Below are positions 1 to 11,224 of a DNA stretch of 64,000 nt, in pieces. Under the pieces are notes generated by a model that saw nothing but the letters and a program-made list of their open reading frames with translations, was not told the DNA's origin and searched no databases. Each line of letters starts with the position of its first letter. Positions within the stretch are counted from its first letter, which is position 1. A program made the translations under genes and the position numbers. The stretch is from positions 957,491 to 1,021,490 of the forward strand of contig JALPQD010000516.1 of the NCBI GenBank assembly GCA_023101885.1. The letters are read 5' to 3'. Source of the DNA: Typhlomys cinereus (taxonomy: Eukaryota; Chordata; Mammalia; Rodentia; Platacanthomyidae).

Positions 1-640
1 ACTTTATACATGCTAGGCACACACTCACCAACTGAGATGCGTGCCCGCTCCTGTATTTATATACTAGACACACTTTATACATGCTAGGCACACACTCACC
101 AACTGAGATGCGTGCCCCGTCCTATATTTATATTACTAGGCACATACTTTGTACATGCTAGGCACACACTCTACCAACTGAGATGCATGCCCTGTTCCTA
201 TATTTATATATACTAGGCACATACTTTGTACATGCTAGGCACACACTCTACCAACTGAGATGCATGCCCCCTCCTGTATTTATATATACTAGACACACTT
301 TGTACATGCTAGGGACACACTCTGCCAACTGAGATGTGTGTCCCGTTCCTGTATTTATATATACTAGGCACACACTTTATACATGCTAGGCAAACACTCT
401 ACCAACTGAGATGCATGCCCTGTTCCTATATATATACTAGGCACACACTTTATACATGCTAGGCACACACTCTGCCAATTGAGATTCATGCCCCCTCCTG
501 TATTTATATACTAGGCACACACTTTATACATGCTAGGCACACACTCTACCAACTGTGATGTGTGCCCCGCTCCTGTACTTATATATTTGGCACATACTCT
601 ACCAACTGAGATGTGTCCCCAGCCTCTGCATTTACTCTTC
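1..640 (-). repeat. Minisatellite, about 74-bp unit, derived from an ID-like SINE head
   Basis: About eight and a half imperfect units. Successive starts of the ACTTTATACATGCTAGG motif lie near 1, 72, 146, 223, 297, 373, 447 and 521. Each unit contains CTACCAACTGAGATG, which read on the minus strand is the start of an ID/tRNA-Ala-type SINE (A-box region CTCAGTTGG followed by GCCTAGCATG). The last, degenerate unit ends in CCCCAGCC near 630, the normal 5' edge of such SINEs. The array is cut by the left window edge, so its full length is unknown. SINE ancestry is inferred. Confidence 0.85.
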
Positions 641-952
641 TATGTGACCTTAAGTCACATTTAGAAAACTGAAAAAATATTAAGCAAAAATATTGAAAAT
701 CACATTTTTACGTGGTTAACCTCAGACTGTGCCTCATGCAGTCGTTTTCATTACTTTCATGGTGGCTAAACACACACCTACACAGACTTTCGTCGCATGC
801 ATGTCTGTCGTTGATGTAGCTTGCTGTCAGTTTCTAAGTTCTTTGCTCACACTTGCAGAACCCAGTGGGGCGCTCAAGTCTTAGCATCTGCAGGATGCCT
901 GCCCCCGCCCCCAGCCAGGCCCTTGGGCCCCTGCTTCCCCAGCTCTTCTTGG

Positions 953-986
953 GAACCCCAGGCAGAAAGATTGCATCCTCGCCTTT
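953..986 (+). repeat. Inverted repeat, left arm (34 bp)
   Basis: This arm is the reverse complement of 1646-1679 with 32 of 34 positions matching; both contain GCAGAAAGATTGCATCCTC. The spacer is about 660 bp. The arms could be two oppositely oriented copies of an unrecognised interspersed repeat or a local inverted duplication. Confidence 0.8.
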
Positions 987-1645
987 CGCGAGGGATGAGG
1001 TTGGCAGGCAAAGCACACACGAAGCCAAATTTTACAAATGTTCAAAGTAAAAGATAAACTCTTTCTCCCCTTTCCCTTTTTTTTTTCTTGAACTGTAGGA
1101 CTAGAGACCGCAAGGTAGGCCTAGAAAGCAAGACACCCAAGTTTGGAGACAGGCCTGCGTATTCTTTGGCACAGAGGACAAAGAGCAGGCTGTATGCAAG
1201 GACTTGAACGTCACTGAGAACCGTATTTGGTTGGCTGGTGGGCGTAGGTTCAGCGAGCACTCACCCCAAGAGGTGACATGGTAGCAGCCAGTGGCCCTTA
1301 GACAAAGCATTCAGAGCAGCAGAGGGGAGCACGGGTCTGTCCTGCAGCGATTGTTCAAAGTCCACGGAGCCACACACTGTGTGTAGATTCCAGGTTCAGG
1401 ACTAGCTGGCTGATTTCTTTGCTTTTCAGTTCTGGCGAGAGGTAAGTGTCCATCAAGGACTTCCATCCTCGTGTCCTCTACTGGAGGAGAGACACAGATA
1501 CCATCGTCCCCCTGAGGCCCAGATATGACCTAAAGGTCCCCACACAATACGGAAATCTGGCCAGGGCCGCGTGCATGTGACATGAGAAGCAGTCTAGCTA
1601 TCGTGCGCTCCATCTTGCATATCCCGTTGATTATTAGATACACGT

Positions 1646-1679
1646 AAAGGTGAGGATGCAATCTTTCTGCTTGGGGTTC
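1646..1679 (-). repeat. Inverted repeat, right arm (34 bp)
   Basis: Partner of 953-986, in the opposite orientation, with two mismatches over 34 bp. Similarity fades quickly outside the core. Confidence 0.8.
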
Positions 1680-3654
1680 TTTGGAGTCTCCCCCTCCCCC
1701 AGGGCGGAGGGAAGCTAGCACTTACATGTGTGATTTCATCATCAACCCCGGAAAACAGGCCCCTCAGCTTCATTACGTAACACACACAGTGGGTTTATCA
1801 GGGGTTGATGCAACTCCAATTCTGGGGCTCCCCACAAAGCCTTCTAATTTTACAGCTCCAAGTCAGGCTCTTTAACCCCTCCTTGATATTATAGTATGAT
1901 CTTTAAGTTTCACAAAATCTTAACCACACTCTGGTACTAGCACTGGAAGAAAAAAAAAAGGCACGAGACTCTCATAACCATTGTCCCACACAGGAGGGCT
2001 GTTCCCTCCAAAACAGGGTGATCCCAAAGCAGGCCACTTGGGGCCTCTGGACACTTGGAGCCTGGGCTCCTCCTCCAACACGCTCCTGTGTATCATGCCA
2101 CCACGTCGATTGATGTGACTGGGTATCCCAGGAGCGTGGCAGTCTCTAGATGCCATTTCTCCTGGTTCCTGAGCTCTGCCGTCAGGTGCCTCTGAAGTTT
2201 GCATGCTCCAGCATCCATGGGTGCTGTCTGGGAGGGCCCAGGGCTAGGATGCTCACAGTTAGCCTTGAGGGAGTGTGGGGAAGACCCCAACAAGACCTGG
2301 GTCTCTCTGTGGCTAATTCTTCCCATGCCTTCCTCTGTCACGACAGGCTCGACACATGCCTTTCCACTTAGCGGCTCCCTACTGGACACCAACCAGCTGC
2401 TTGGCACATGTGGGCCTTCGTGCCAAAAATCAGAGCGCTGTCTTTCTCTTGCGTACCTTGTGCTGTGAGCATGATCACACCCATGTGTCCTGACAGCGTG
2501 ACCGGGCTTTCTGGGACTCTGTGCTTTAGGTATCACAGCACAGACAGCATTGGATGGGGTCGCGGTAGGCTCATTGAAGTCTTCCCCCCCAGGAGGGAAT
2601 GCTGGTAGCTTGTGTCTCTGGTGCTCTCTTTATGGACAGAGCACAGACGCTGAGGGCTGAAATTCTCTGGGAATGTACGCGGTCCTTTGTGAGGACCGCC
2701 TGCGTCGGAGGTAGGATGAACCAGGAAGCGTTCTGCAGAGACTGCCTTGTCCAAGGTAACATGTCGCCTTGTCTACAGGGCTGGGGGCCTCCGGCAGCTG
2801 CCCCGGCACACGTTGCTGCTCCCTCTTGCCTTCTGCTTGTCTCTGTTTTTCTGTTCATCTGGGCAAAGAGTAAATAAAGCTTCTTTCTGGGACACTCGAC
2901 TCATGCAAACTATTTTCTCTCTTTTGCGTTCAGGATGCCCTTTGAAGGTGAGGAGCTAACCCGCCTTCATTTCTCTAATTTATGGGAGGAGCTGGTGTCC
3001 CGGGCTCTTGCCTCACAACTTCTGAGGCTTTGTCTGAAAAGCTGGGAGCAGCATCAAAGAGCCAGGTGGATTGGGGCACACCTGTCCCTTCCCCAGGGCG
3101 CCCCGTTCTTGAGGGGTGCAGAGCAAGGCTGTGCTTGACTCTTTCTGCTCCACTGCTAGGCCGGCCACACCCCAACCTCCAGGAAACCAAAAGCGTCACT
3201 CTGGAGGCGGCTGCAGCAGATAAAGGTGAAGGGCAGAGAAGCAGCCGCTAAGAACATGCCGGCTGGGATTTGCTTCCTGCACAAAAGCTTGCGACAGCTT
3301 CCTGATGCCTGTCAAAGTAGAGTTGCTTGTTTTTGAGAGACAGGAAAGGAGACCCCAGGCTCTGTTGCAGGAGAGGAGGCGGAGCTGTGTTAATGCGAGA
3401 AGACAGGGTCTAGGAGGCTCCCGGGGGCTGGACACGCCCAGCCACGTCATAACCTTGCTGCTCTTGCAAACGCGTTCTAGACTCTTCTGGGACTCTGAAC
3501 ACGTTCGAGGGAGGCAATAGGTCACTGCAAGCCCAGGGTGGGTGGGGGACAAGGTTGGAAAGGGTAAGTCAGGCATCTGACATCCACTGATTAAGCCAGG
3601 AAAAGCCTACCTTTGTCTGCTACTGAAGATACATGAGTAGGTTTGCTGGTCTCT

Positions 3655-4115
3655 AGAATGTATGTGTATTTAGGTACAGATAATTGCACACACATGTGCA
3701 GATATGTATGCACTCATACATATATGCATGCATACGCATACACACAAACTCATGCCCACATGTATGAACACACAGACAAACATACACACATGCATGCACT
3801 CAGTTATATATACACTTATGTACACACATGCACAGGAATGCACCAGCATACACATATACACTATACACAAGCACACATGCACTCACACTGAAGCACACAG
3901 ACATACACGTTCACACATATATATACCCACACACATAGACAGATGCACACATGCATAGCTAGGGAGACACACATATACACATGCATGCACATATATACAC
4001 ACAGATACAGATGCACATGCATGTACACACATACACATGAATGCACACACATGCATGCATGCACAAAACATACACACATATACACACATGAATGTGTGCG
4101 CGCACACACAAGCAC
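3655..4115. repeat. CACA/CATA-rich compound simple repeat
   Basis: Mixed ACAC, ACAT and GCATGCA tracts with no stable long unit. The His/Thr/Tyr-rich open frames on the plus strand and Cys/Val/Met-rich frames on the minus strand across it are translation artefacts of the simple repeat. Confidence 0.9.
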
Positions 4116-6050
4116 AGAAGTCTTTCACAATTTCCTGCCTCCCCAGAAGCAGAGGAGAGCACGCTCAGCCCTCGGGAAAGGAACTCAAGAGACCTGTTTT
4201 TGTTGGCTGCAGGTCTGCTGGATGCCAAGCCTGGGGTCCCACTCTTTTGTCCCCCAAACATGGACTGTCTGCTCTGGTTACAAGCATGAGGTGAGGAAGC
4301 TGGGGGCAGGGCACTTTCTGTAATGTGACCACGGATGCTCGTGGAGGACGGGTGGTAGGAGAGGAGGGCTTTCCAGGGGCGTTCTCCCGAACAGCCAGAA
4401 TCGCACACTAACGAGGTCTAGGTCTCTAGAGCCCGGCGCCCTGCATGCGTTCCTGCACAGCGAAGAAAGATGCCCTCTGTCCTGCGACCAACTGGGACAG
4501 CACTCCAGGACAGCTGGCTAAACTTGGCCACCCACGGTGACCTCTGGGCACTCTCCACACGGTCATTTATTAGTCTGCAGATAGGAAAAGAGGAAAGAAG
4601 CTAGAAAAACCCAGGAAGGTCTGGCAAGAAGGCGCCCTGTGTCCCACGTGTGAGGTGAGTGGGGACCTTCCTGGCCTGGAAGTCACGCTGCTGACTGGCA
4701 TCCCACCCAGACAGCATTTAAAGCTGCACTCTAGGGTTTGAACGAGTCGCTTCCCTTTGATTCCCTGAGCTGCTGAAAAGCCGAGAGAATCTCTTCCCCC
4801 AGGCTGTTGCTGGCTGTGACCTAGTATTTAAACATTCAGGACAGACGCTGAGGCTGGCGGCTCTGGGGTAACCCCATGGACTGTGTGCATGCGAGGCTTT
4901 GACATTGCCAAAAAGAAAAAAAAAAAAGAACTTTTAAGAATCATTTAGAATTTCCTCAAAATCCTCCTGATCTGACAAGAGGAGAAATTACCATACATTC
5001 AGATAAAAGCAAAGAAGTAAGTGTGAACATCTGCACATTTGCATTGTGTGGGACAAAGTTTGGTCTTTAGTTTTCTAAAGTTAGATGCACCCTGTACTGT
5101 AAGTTTTTAACCTATAACTCAAAGTCTTTGTGAGGTGGAGAAACGTCTAAAGAACAACAAATTCTTATTTCCTTCAGGCAACTAAATGCGGAAGTAGCGA
5201 GAAGAGACAAAAGTAGGTTTTGCAGAGCGATGTGGAAATTTACCCAGCAGTACATTTATTATCTGAGAAAAAAAAAACTCCCAAGAAATTATACATAGGT
5301 TTAAGGACCCCATAGTATTGGATGGCAAGCGAAGTGCATAGAGTCTCGGGTCAGCATTGCTCACATTCCTGATACCTACCACAGAAACTTACATAACTCT
5401 TAATTCTTTTCATAAGGATAGGTAACAGATTTTTAAGATATTCCGGTGAGGTTTTGCCTTACAGCAACTTAAACCAATTCCGCTCTGAAAATCAGTAACA
5501 TACTTGCCCGACACATACCACGACAGAAAATCTCTTGCAAAGAGCTCTTTCATCCACACGGCAGGCAGGGAAGAATCTAGACACTTTCTCACAAGCAAGA
5601 ATAAAGTCTTTTTTCTTTCTTTTTTTTTTTAACCTTTGCCCCATCATTAAAGGAAAAAAAAAAAAAACCTGCTTTCCACATGTAAACAGCGCTCCTTAGA
5701 TTCTCCCAGATATGCTTGGCTGTCTTGAATGATTTAAGGAAGTTTTAAAAGAATCAGAGCTTTTTCATTACCTTCGGAAGTACACTTGCAGGAGAAGGTG
5801 TCCAGAATGCTCCATGCGCCGGTGTTGACATAAGTCAGTGCCTCTTACCTGCAAAGAGGGGCGAAGGCCGGCTCCTGGCCGGATGGGGAGAGAATGATCA
5901 GTCTAGGCAGGTTGCCTGGCAAAGATGGACGCTTAGGCTTTCTCCAAATGAAGGCTTGCTCTCACTGTTCGCTGTCAGTCAAAAACAAGTTGGTACAAGT
6001 TTGAGTGGGAATTACCTGAAGGAGCTGAAGAGAGAAAGAAAAAGATTGGG
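4116..6050. other. Unique sequence, no gene seen
   Basis: No long or conserved open frame. At about 5840-5852 the minus strand reads TTTGCAGGTAAGAG, a good match to a splice donor, and could end a minus-strand exon. There is no coding frame, acceptor or repeat evidence to support one, so this is only noted. A-rich runs occur near 4912, 5267 and 5654. Confidence 0.5.
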
Positions 6051-6051
6051 C

Positions 6052-6121
6052 AGAGGAGGGAGGGACGAAGAAAGAGGGAGGGAGGGAGGGAGGGAGGGAG
6101 AGAGAGAGAGAGAGAGAGAAG
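6052..6121. repeat. GGGA/GA simple repeat
   Basis: Polypurine tract of GGGA units passing into about nine GA dinucleotides. Confidence 0.95.
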
Positions 6122-7127
6122 AAATCTGAGGAAGGAATCCATGAACTCGGAGCATATCTTAAAGTCCTAAGGAAATCTGCAGAACATACCAAAGCAGTAC
6201 GGGACTGTGTTCCTAGTCTCTAGCTTGCCCGACACCTGTACAAAAGCAAACCGAAGCCCTTTATAAAGAAAGCCAGTTAATCTCTGCAGAAACTTTGGCC
6301 CTCTTATCAAAGTCCTTTCTCCGGTCCCTTTGCCTAAGTAAACTAGAAATAAACAAGCACTTTATCTTTTTAAGGCGCTCACTCTTTCCCGTCCTGCCCT
6401 CCGCCCCCTTCCCTCTCCCAATGCCAAGTGAGCATCAGCCAGAATCCTCACCTCCTAGAAAAGGCAGGGGGACCATACACTCACACCAACCTGCCTGGGT
6501 CACATATTCCTGATCAAATGCTACCCCGGGAGGGGAACTTCTGCTTTCAGCTTTACCCACGAAGGCCACAGGGAATTTTTTTTTATCTGAAAATTTTGTC
6601 ATTGGATAGATAAAGGTGACGTTAGGTTGTCTAGATGTTGGGAATTGGGCAGGGGCGTCCGAGGTGGAATCAGGTCTCGAGTATCCTTGTGCTGTCTGAC
6701 AGTTTTTGAGAAATGGTCCAAGGGTAGTGGGAACAACATTTCAGGGGAAATCGTACAGGGAAAGGAAGCAGGAAGCGAGTGTCTCTGAAGCCCAGGCTGT
6801 CCCATCACGGTTAGTGGGCTCTCCTGGTCTTCCTGTGGCAGTGGACATAGAAGCCAGTGCGTCCTTAGAGATGAGCAGTTTTCCCTGGTACTTCCCCTGT
6901 GGACATGCTCCTGCCTGGTCCAAAGCAATATTAGGGGATAAACCCTGTCACAGAGCAGGTGACAACGCCCCCCAGCACCCCTACCATCGATTAGTTCATG
7001 GCACTCTGCATGCACCTCCCTCCTCCTTGCCCACGTGCCCTGAGCACCATGGGCAGAAGCCTGGCAACTCTGCGCCCATGTGGGAGCTCCCCATATTTGA
7101 TCTGTGTCTGTACACATCTTCATAAGA
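6122..7127. other. Unique sequence, no gene seen
   Basis: The open frame at 6706-7125 on the plus strand and its overlapping minus-strand frame have no recognisable domain, and the minus-strand frame runs on into the neighbouring simple repeat. I see no gene. Confidence 0.5.
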
Positions 7128-7590
7128 GCACACACATACATACACACATGCACACATATGTATATACATACACACATGAACATGCATGTGTATACACATG
7201 CACCCAGATATATATGCATACATGTATACTGATGTATATGCAGTTAAACACATGTACACATGCATACGGATACACACATATATACCACATGTTAGGTGCA
7301 CACATGTACATATACATACATATACACATGCATGTTTATGCACAAGCATGCATTCACACACATGCATCTACATATCTACATATATGTACACATGCATGTA
7401 TACACACATTCAAATGTACACACACATACCACACACATATATGCATGTACACATGCATACATATATTCACACACATGCATGCATGCTCACATGTATATAA
7501 AACACATATGAACAAACATACATACATACATACATACATTTGTGTATATATACATGTAACATACACATGAACACATGTATGGTACATTTG
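7128..7590. repeat. CACA/CATA-rich compound simple repeat
   Basis: ACACAT, ATACAT and GCATGCA tracts in the same style as 3655-4115, ending in five ACAT/ATAC units near 7518-7540. Confidence 0.9.
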
Positions 7591-7619
7591 CATATATATA
7601 CGACTTGGACATTATTACA

Positions 7620-7734
7620 TGTCTTATTATCATACTGGGAATTCATATAAGCTCTGCTATACAAGACCTGCAAGAACTCACACATGACACAGTTTTAAAT
7701 TATGACTGTGAATCTGTGAGATGGATCAGTGAGT
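7620..7734 (-). repeat. Long inverted duplication, left arm (about 114 bp)
   Basis: The reverse complement of this arm aligns with 8347-8404 joined to 8715-8775 at about 87% identity (roughly 15 differences in 114 positions, counted by eye). The arm includes a B3-type SINE head (GAGATGGATCAGTGAG) and about 85 bp of non-SINE flank. The shared flank means the two arms are copies of one locus or of one longer repeat, not two independent SINE insertions. Confidence 0.85.
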
Positions 7735-8224
7735 AATATAGTACATTATATTATCATATAAAATCATATACAAACTAGTAATATGATATCTATTCGCCAA
7801 CTGACTAATGAAAGATTCTGATGGAGGATGTCAGTTTTTACAATGGAACATTAATTGTTATCTTCTTGTATTTCTGGCCTTGGCTTCACTTGTTTCAATA
7901 TTCATTTTATACCCAAAGTATAAAACTGTAGCAAACCTGTTATTAATTCAAAGTTCAGACCAAAATATCAGCATGATTAGTTTTCTTTTAAGGGAAAGGA
8001 AATGGAATCCAGAAAGGTTGATATGGATGCTTGAAATGGCCCCTCCCACTTTCTCAGTTCCATGTGTTTCCATAAGTCTATATTTTTCTCTCGTTAGTCC
8101 ATTGGGAACACTCACTAGTGCATTATATACTTATATACACTCACTAGTACATTCCTTTAAGCACCATGATAAGTTACATGAAGTCACCATTGCTTTGATT
8201 TGCACACATTCCGTTCTGCTTACG
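7735..8224. other. AT-rich spacer between inverted arms
   Basis: An AT-rich stretch holding most of a 172-codon plus-strand open frame (7808-8326). The frame has a hydrophobic run near its start, but its C-terminal end is antisense to a B3 SINE and no family is recognisable. I do not call it a gene. Confidence 0.5.
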
Positions 8225-8378
8225 TGTACATGCACGGACATATATGTGCATGGAAGTCATAGGACAACTTGCAGGAACTCGTTCTCTCCATCTACTACAC
8301 AGGTTCTGGGGATTGAACTCATGTAGTCAGACTTAGCCGCAAGCATCTTTACCCACTGATCCATCTCACAGGTCCCCA
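8225..8378 (-). mobile_element. B3-like SINE fragment
   Basis: Antisense copy with the typical rodent B3 features: GACAACTTGCAGGAACTCGT, then TTCTGGGGATTGAACTCATG (B-box region), then the head CCATCTCACAGGTCCCC at the right end. The last 30 bp belong to the right inverted arm. Confidence 0.75.
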
Positions 8379-8615
8379 GTCATAGTTTAGAACTGTGGCA
8401 TGCTGGGGCTGAAGAGGTGGCTCAGGGGTTAAACCTCTGCCTTGCAGAGTTCAGATCCTAGACCCCACGTATAGACGCCCCACGTATAGACGCCGGGCGG
8501 AAGCGGGGGCGGCCTGCGTTTCTGGTCCTGGTAGGGCGGAGCCTGTGAATCTCGGGGCAGAGTAAACAAGGAGGAGGTGGAAGCGTCCATGGTGGTTCCC
8601 AAATTTGCCCGTGGT

Positions 8616-8671
<56 letters not shown>

Positions 8672-8775
8672 TGAATAAGTAAAAGAAAAAAAATAAAAAA
8701 AACTGTGTTATGCTTGAGTTCTTGCAGATCATGTATAGCAGAGCTGATACGAATTCACAGCATGATAATAAGACA
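8347..8775 (+). repeat. Long inverted duplication, right arm, split by a SINE
   Basis: The arm is 8347-8404 plus 8715-8775. It is interrupted by the SINE at 8405-8700 and the second target-site copy at 8701-8714. Its partner is 7620-7734 on the opposite strand. The outer boundary falls after ATGATAATAAGACA at 8762-8775. Confidence 0.85.
8405..8700 (+). mobile_element. tRNA-derived SINE, younger subfamily, with CA tail
   Basis: The head GGCTGAAGAGGTGGCTCAGG matches the pol III promoter region of B2/ID-type SINEs. The body contains GGTCCTGGTAGGGCGGAGCC and AGAGTAAACAAGGAGGAGG; the 3' end is a CA repeat at 8619-8669 followed by an A-rich tail. Flanks 8391-8404 and 8701-8714 are target-site duplications (12 of 14 matching). 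The insertion postdates the inverted duplication because it interrupts only one arm. Confidence 0.9.
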
Positions 8776-9255
8776 CTGGAAGATGAGAGAGTTCAAAGAG
8801 GCATGAATACAGTCAGAGAGTTAAATGCTGAGAAAATATTCTTCAACGTGGTGGTATTTATCTGTTTTGTTTTTTCTTTTAACTTGGGACCATCACTAGA
8901 GACTGCAGATTTGACAGAATTCACAAACGGAGGCAAAGTAAAACCATGACAGGAGGGCTGACAGGAAGGAAGCAAATTCTAGAATAATCCAACAAGAAAC
9001 TTCTGTCAAGGGTCAGACTTTGGTTTGAACATGTGATAAATGGATGATCTAAGTATTTCTGGAAATTTCTGAGGCTGTGGGAAAAAGGGAAACATTTCAA
9101 TCCTGGTTCATAGTATTTTGTGTCAAATGACTTCTCTCCCATCTGGTGAATACAGTCTGCATGCCAATCTGGTTTTAGGGGTTCTGGGACCCACCACATC
9201 TCTCCATTTACCAATCTGGTCGCCTAAATAAAAACCAGCACAAATGGCTACTATA
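8776..9255. other. Unique AT-rich sequence, no gene seen
   Basis: Only short open frames without recognisable domains. Confidence 0.5.
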
Positions 9256-9668
9256 GCTCCCCCTCCCTCCTCTCTCCCCACCTCCCTCCCTCCCCCTCTC
9301 CTCCCCCCCCTCCCTCCCCCTGCTTCCCCCCTTTCCTCCCCTTTTTTTCTTCCTCCTTCCCCTTTCCTCCCTCCCTCCCTCCTTCCTTCTTTTACTCACT
9401 TTCTTTTTCTCTCTATCTTCCTTTACATTCATTCTTTCTTTCTCTCCTCTTTCTATTTTTCTTTCTTCCTCCCTTCTCTCTCCCTCTTCCTTCCTTCTCT
9501 CTCACTCTTTTTCTTTCTCTTCCTTTATTCATCCTTTATCTTTCCCTTCCTCATCTTTCTTTTTCTTTCTCTTTCTTTCTCCTTTCTCTCTCTTTCATTT
9601 TATGATATCTTAATTCTCTCTCTCTCCCCCTCCTTCTCTCTCTCTCACTCTCTCCTTCCCTTCCTCCC
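9256..9668. repeat. Polypyrimidine tract, about 410 bp
   Basis: CCCT, CCTT, CTTT and CT mixtures, almost wholly pyrimidine on the plus strand. The Ser/Pro/Phe/Leu-rich open frame through it is an artefact. Confidence 0.95.
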
Positions 9669-10620
9669 AGTTATATAAATGCAAAAGCAAGATTGACTTG
9701 TCAAATTTGACTAGAATATGTCTAAAATCTGTCTGATGTATCAGAAATTCTGAAAGGGCGTCTAAATTCTAGACAGGAAAGTTCCTTAGCTTTTTCTAGA
9801 GATTCATTCCCCAACGGACAATTCCCTAAAAAAGAAAGCAGTGGCTGCAGTGCCTGACTTGAATCGAGCATGAAGACCCTTGAAGTCAAGGAGAGGAAAG
9901 CCTTGTACCTTTGAACCCACTCGCTTCAGTTGGGCTGGACCTCGGAGACATTTCGAAGAGCGCTCACGGGCCACCCACAAGGCATCGGGGCATCTGGTTT
10001 TCTCCCACCATCCCTGCCCCAGAACCATGCCAAGGACCCCCTAGAAAGGCAACAGAACCTCTGGAGAGAATACTGTGTATTATACACACCCTCCCTTTGG
10101 ACACTTCAGACCCAAAGCAAAGACCTGCCTGCTCTTGGGCGTCTTAGCACGATGCACGCCTTGCAAGGCTGCAGACTGAAGATCTCACCACGGAACGGGT
10201 GTTCTGAAAGCAGCAGCTTTAGTCAACACAGCTTCCTACAGATGTGCTTCCAGAAAGAGCTCAAAGGGACGAGAAGAACAGGGCATAAGGGCCCATCTTT
10301 GTCCCATCCTGGACGAAGTTCAGGTTGGAAAACACTGTCCGAGGCAAGGCAGCTGGGCTCATGGTCTTGCCTGTGTGGACCTTCAGCTGGAGGAGGGGTG
10401 CCGGAGCTGCCCTAGCTTTCGGTGTGAATAGGGACAGCAGCACCTGCACCCCAATATCACGTGACGTGAGGTGTAGGAGCTTCAGGACACTGGAGTAACA
10501 TACAAAGGCTTGAATCATAGGAATGGTTCTCAGAATCATGGAGAGCTTAGAGGAGATGCACAGGGGCCACCAAAGCATCTGCAACAGCTCCTCCAGGAAA
10601 TTCTAGAACATTCTCCCTTG
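9669..10620. other. Unique sequence, no gene seen
   Basis: Several overlapping open frames up to 161 codons on the plus strand and 107 on the minus strand, none recognisable. I see no repeat of known type. Confidence 0.45.
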
Positions 10621-10625
10621 CATTG

Positions 10626-10990
10626 ATACTGGTTCTGCTCTATCATGATATCTCTCTTTAGCACCCTCCTCATCCTCCTCTTTCTCCTCCTCCTCCACCA
10701 GTCTCTTAACCAAATAAAATCAGGATTTGAACACTACAATCTAGAATTTAAGATGGGTGCAATCAGTGCAGACACGGGCATCTTTTGCCAGGAGGGGGAT
10801 CTTCTGGAGCTCATTATTGACCATAGAACCCTTCACTATGGACACTGTGCTGATTTACTCTGGTCAGTAGCTAAACTGAATCTCTTTTCCTTCTCTGTGC
10901 TTCCTTACGAAGAGAAGATCTCTATGCAAAGTATTGCTGATTGCGCTCTGCCGCTAACTGTAATAAGAATGACCAGCAGTGTATCATCGG
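10626..10990 (+). repeat. Unidentified dispersed repeat, copy A
   Basis: Shares an ordered set of matches with 13655-13920: a CTCCTCCTC-rich start, then AAATAAAATCAGGATTTGA against AAATGAAATCAGGATCTGA, then TCTAGAATTTAAGATG against TCTGGAATTCAAGATG, and finally TCTGCCGCTAA against TCTGCCGCTGA. Identity in the best 75 bp is about 80% by eye. The family is not recognised. A 173-codon open frame covers this copy but is not conserved in copy B. Confidence 0.55.
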
Positions 10991-11169
10991 AAGGCTCTGG
11001 ATCTTGTGGGCACAGGATGCAGCAGTGGATTCCAACCTATACAATTCCCACAGGTGATGAAGAAGGCCAGCAGGCATTCCATGAAAAAAAAAAGGTGCGA
11101 TATTTCAAGATTTGGTGCAGATTGAGAGCAAAGTGGTTGGATCACCAGGGTAGAACTCCAACTTGACCT

Positions 11170-11224
11170 TTCAGGGATATTACAAGGATATTTGTAATAT
11201 CCTTTTCAGGGATATTACAAGGAT
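11170..11224. repeat. Two 20-bp direct repeats with a hairpin between
   Basis: TTCAGGGATATTACAAGGAT occurs exactly at 11170-11189 and 11205-11224 (period 35). Within it, GGATATTACA at 11175-11184 is a perfect 10-bp inverted partner of 11193-11202, giving an 8-nt loop. Confidence 0.95.

Larger units (their letters stand above)
641..3600. other. Unique intergenic sequence, no gene seen
   Basis: Both strands were read. All open frames are short (under 150 codons), overlap one another on both strands and show no recognisable domain. A polypyrimidine run followed by TGTAG at about 1070-1099 resembles a splice acceptor, but no convincing exon follows. The stretch holds the inverted repeat listed separately (953-986 / 1646-1679). 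From 2100 to 3500 it is moderately GC-rich without an obvious CpG island. Confidence 0.6.

Noticed and set aside
1070..1115. Polypyrimidine run plus TAG, then AAGGTAGG 16 nt later (possible microexon)
   Set aside because: Too short and isolated; no neighbouring exon seen.
3655..4115. Regular CACA spacing that could suggest a CRISPR-like or functional array
   Set aside because: Units are variable simple sequence without unique spacers, and the window is vertebrate.
5840..5852. Minus-strand match to a splice donor (CAGGTAAG)
   Set aside because: No matching acceptor or coding frame could be tied to it; such matches are frequent by chance.
7808..8326. 172-codon plus-strand frame with a hydrophobic stretch
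   Set aside because: Its C-terminal third is antisense B3 SINE, and no family is recognisable.
10645..11166. 173-codon plus-strand frame with a signal-peptide-like start
   Set aside because: It overlies a dispersed repeat whose second copy (13655-13920) does not keep the frame.
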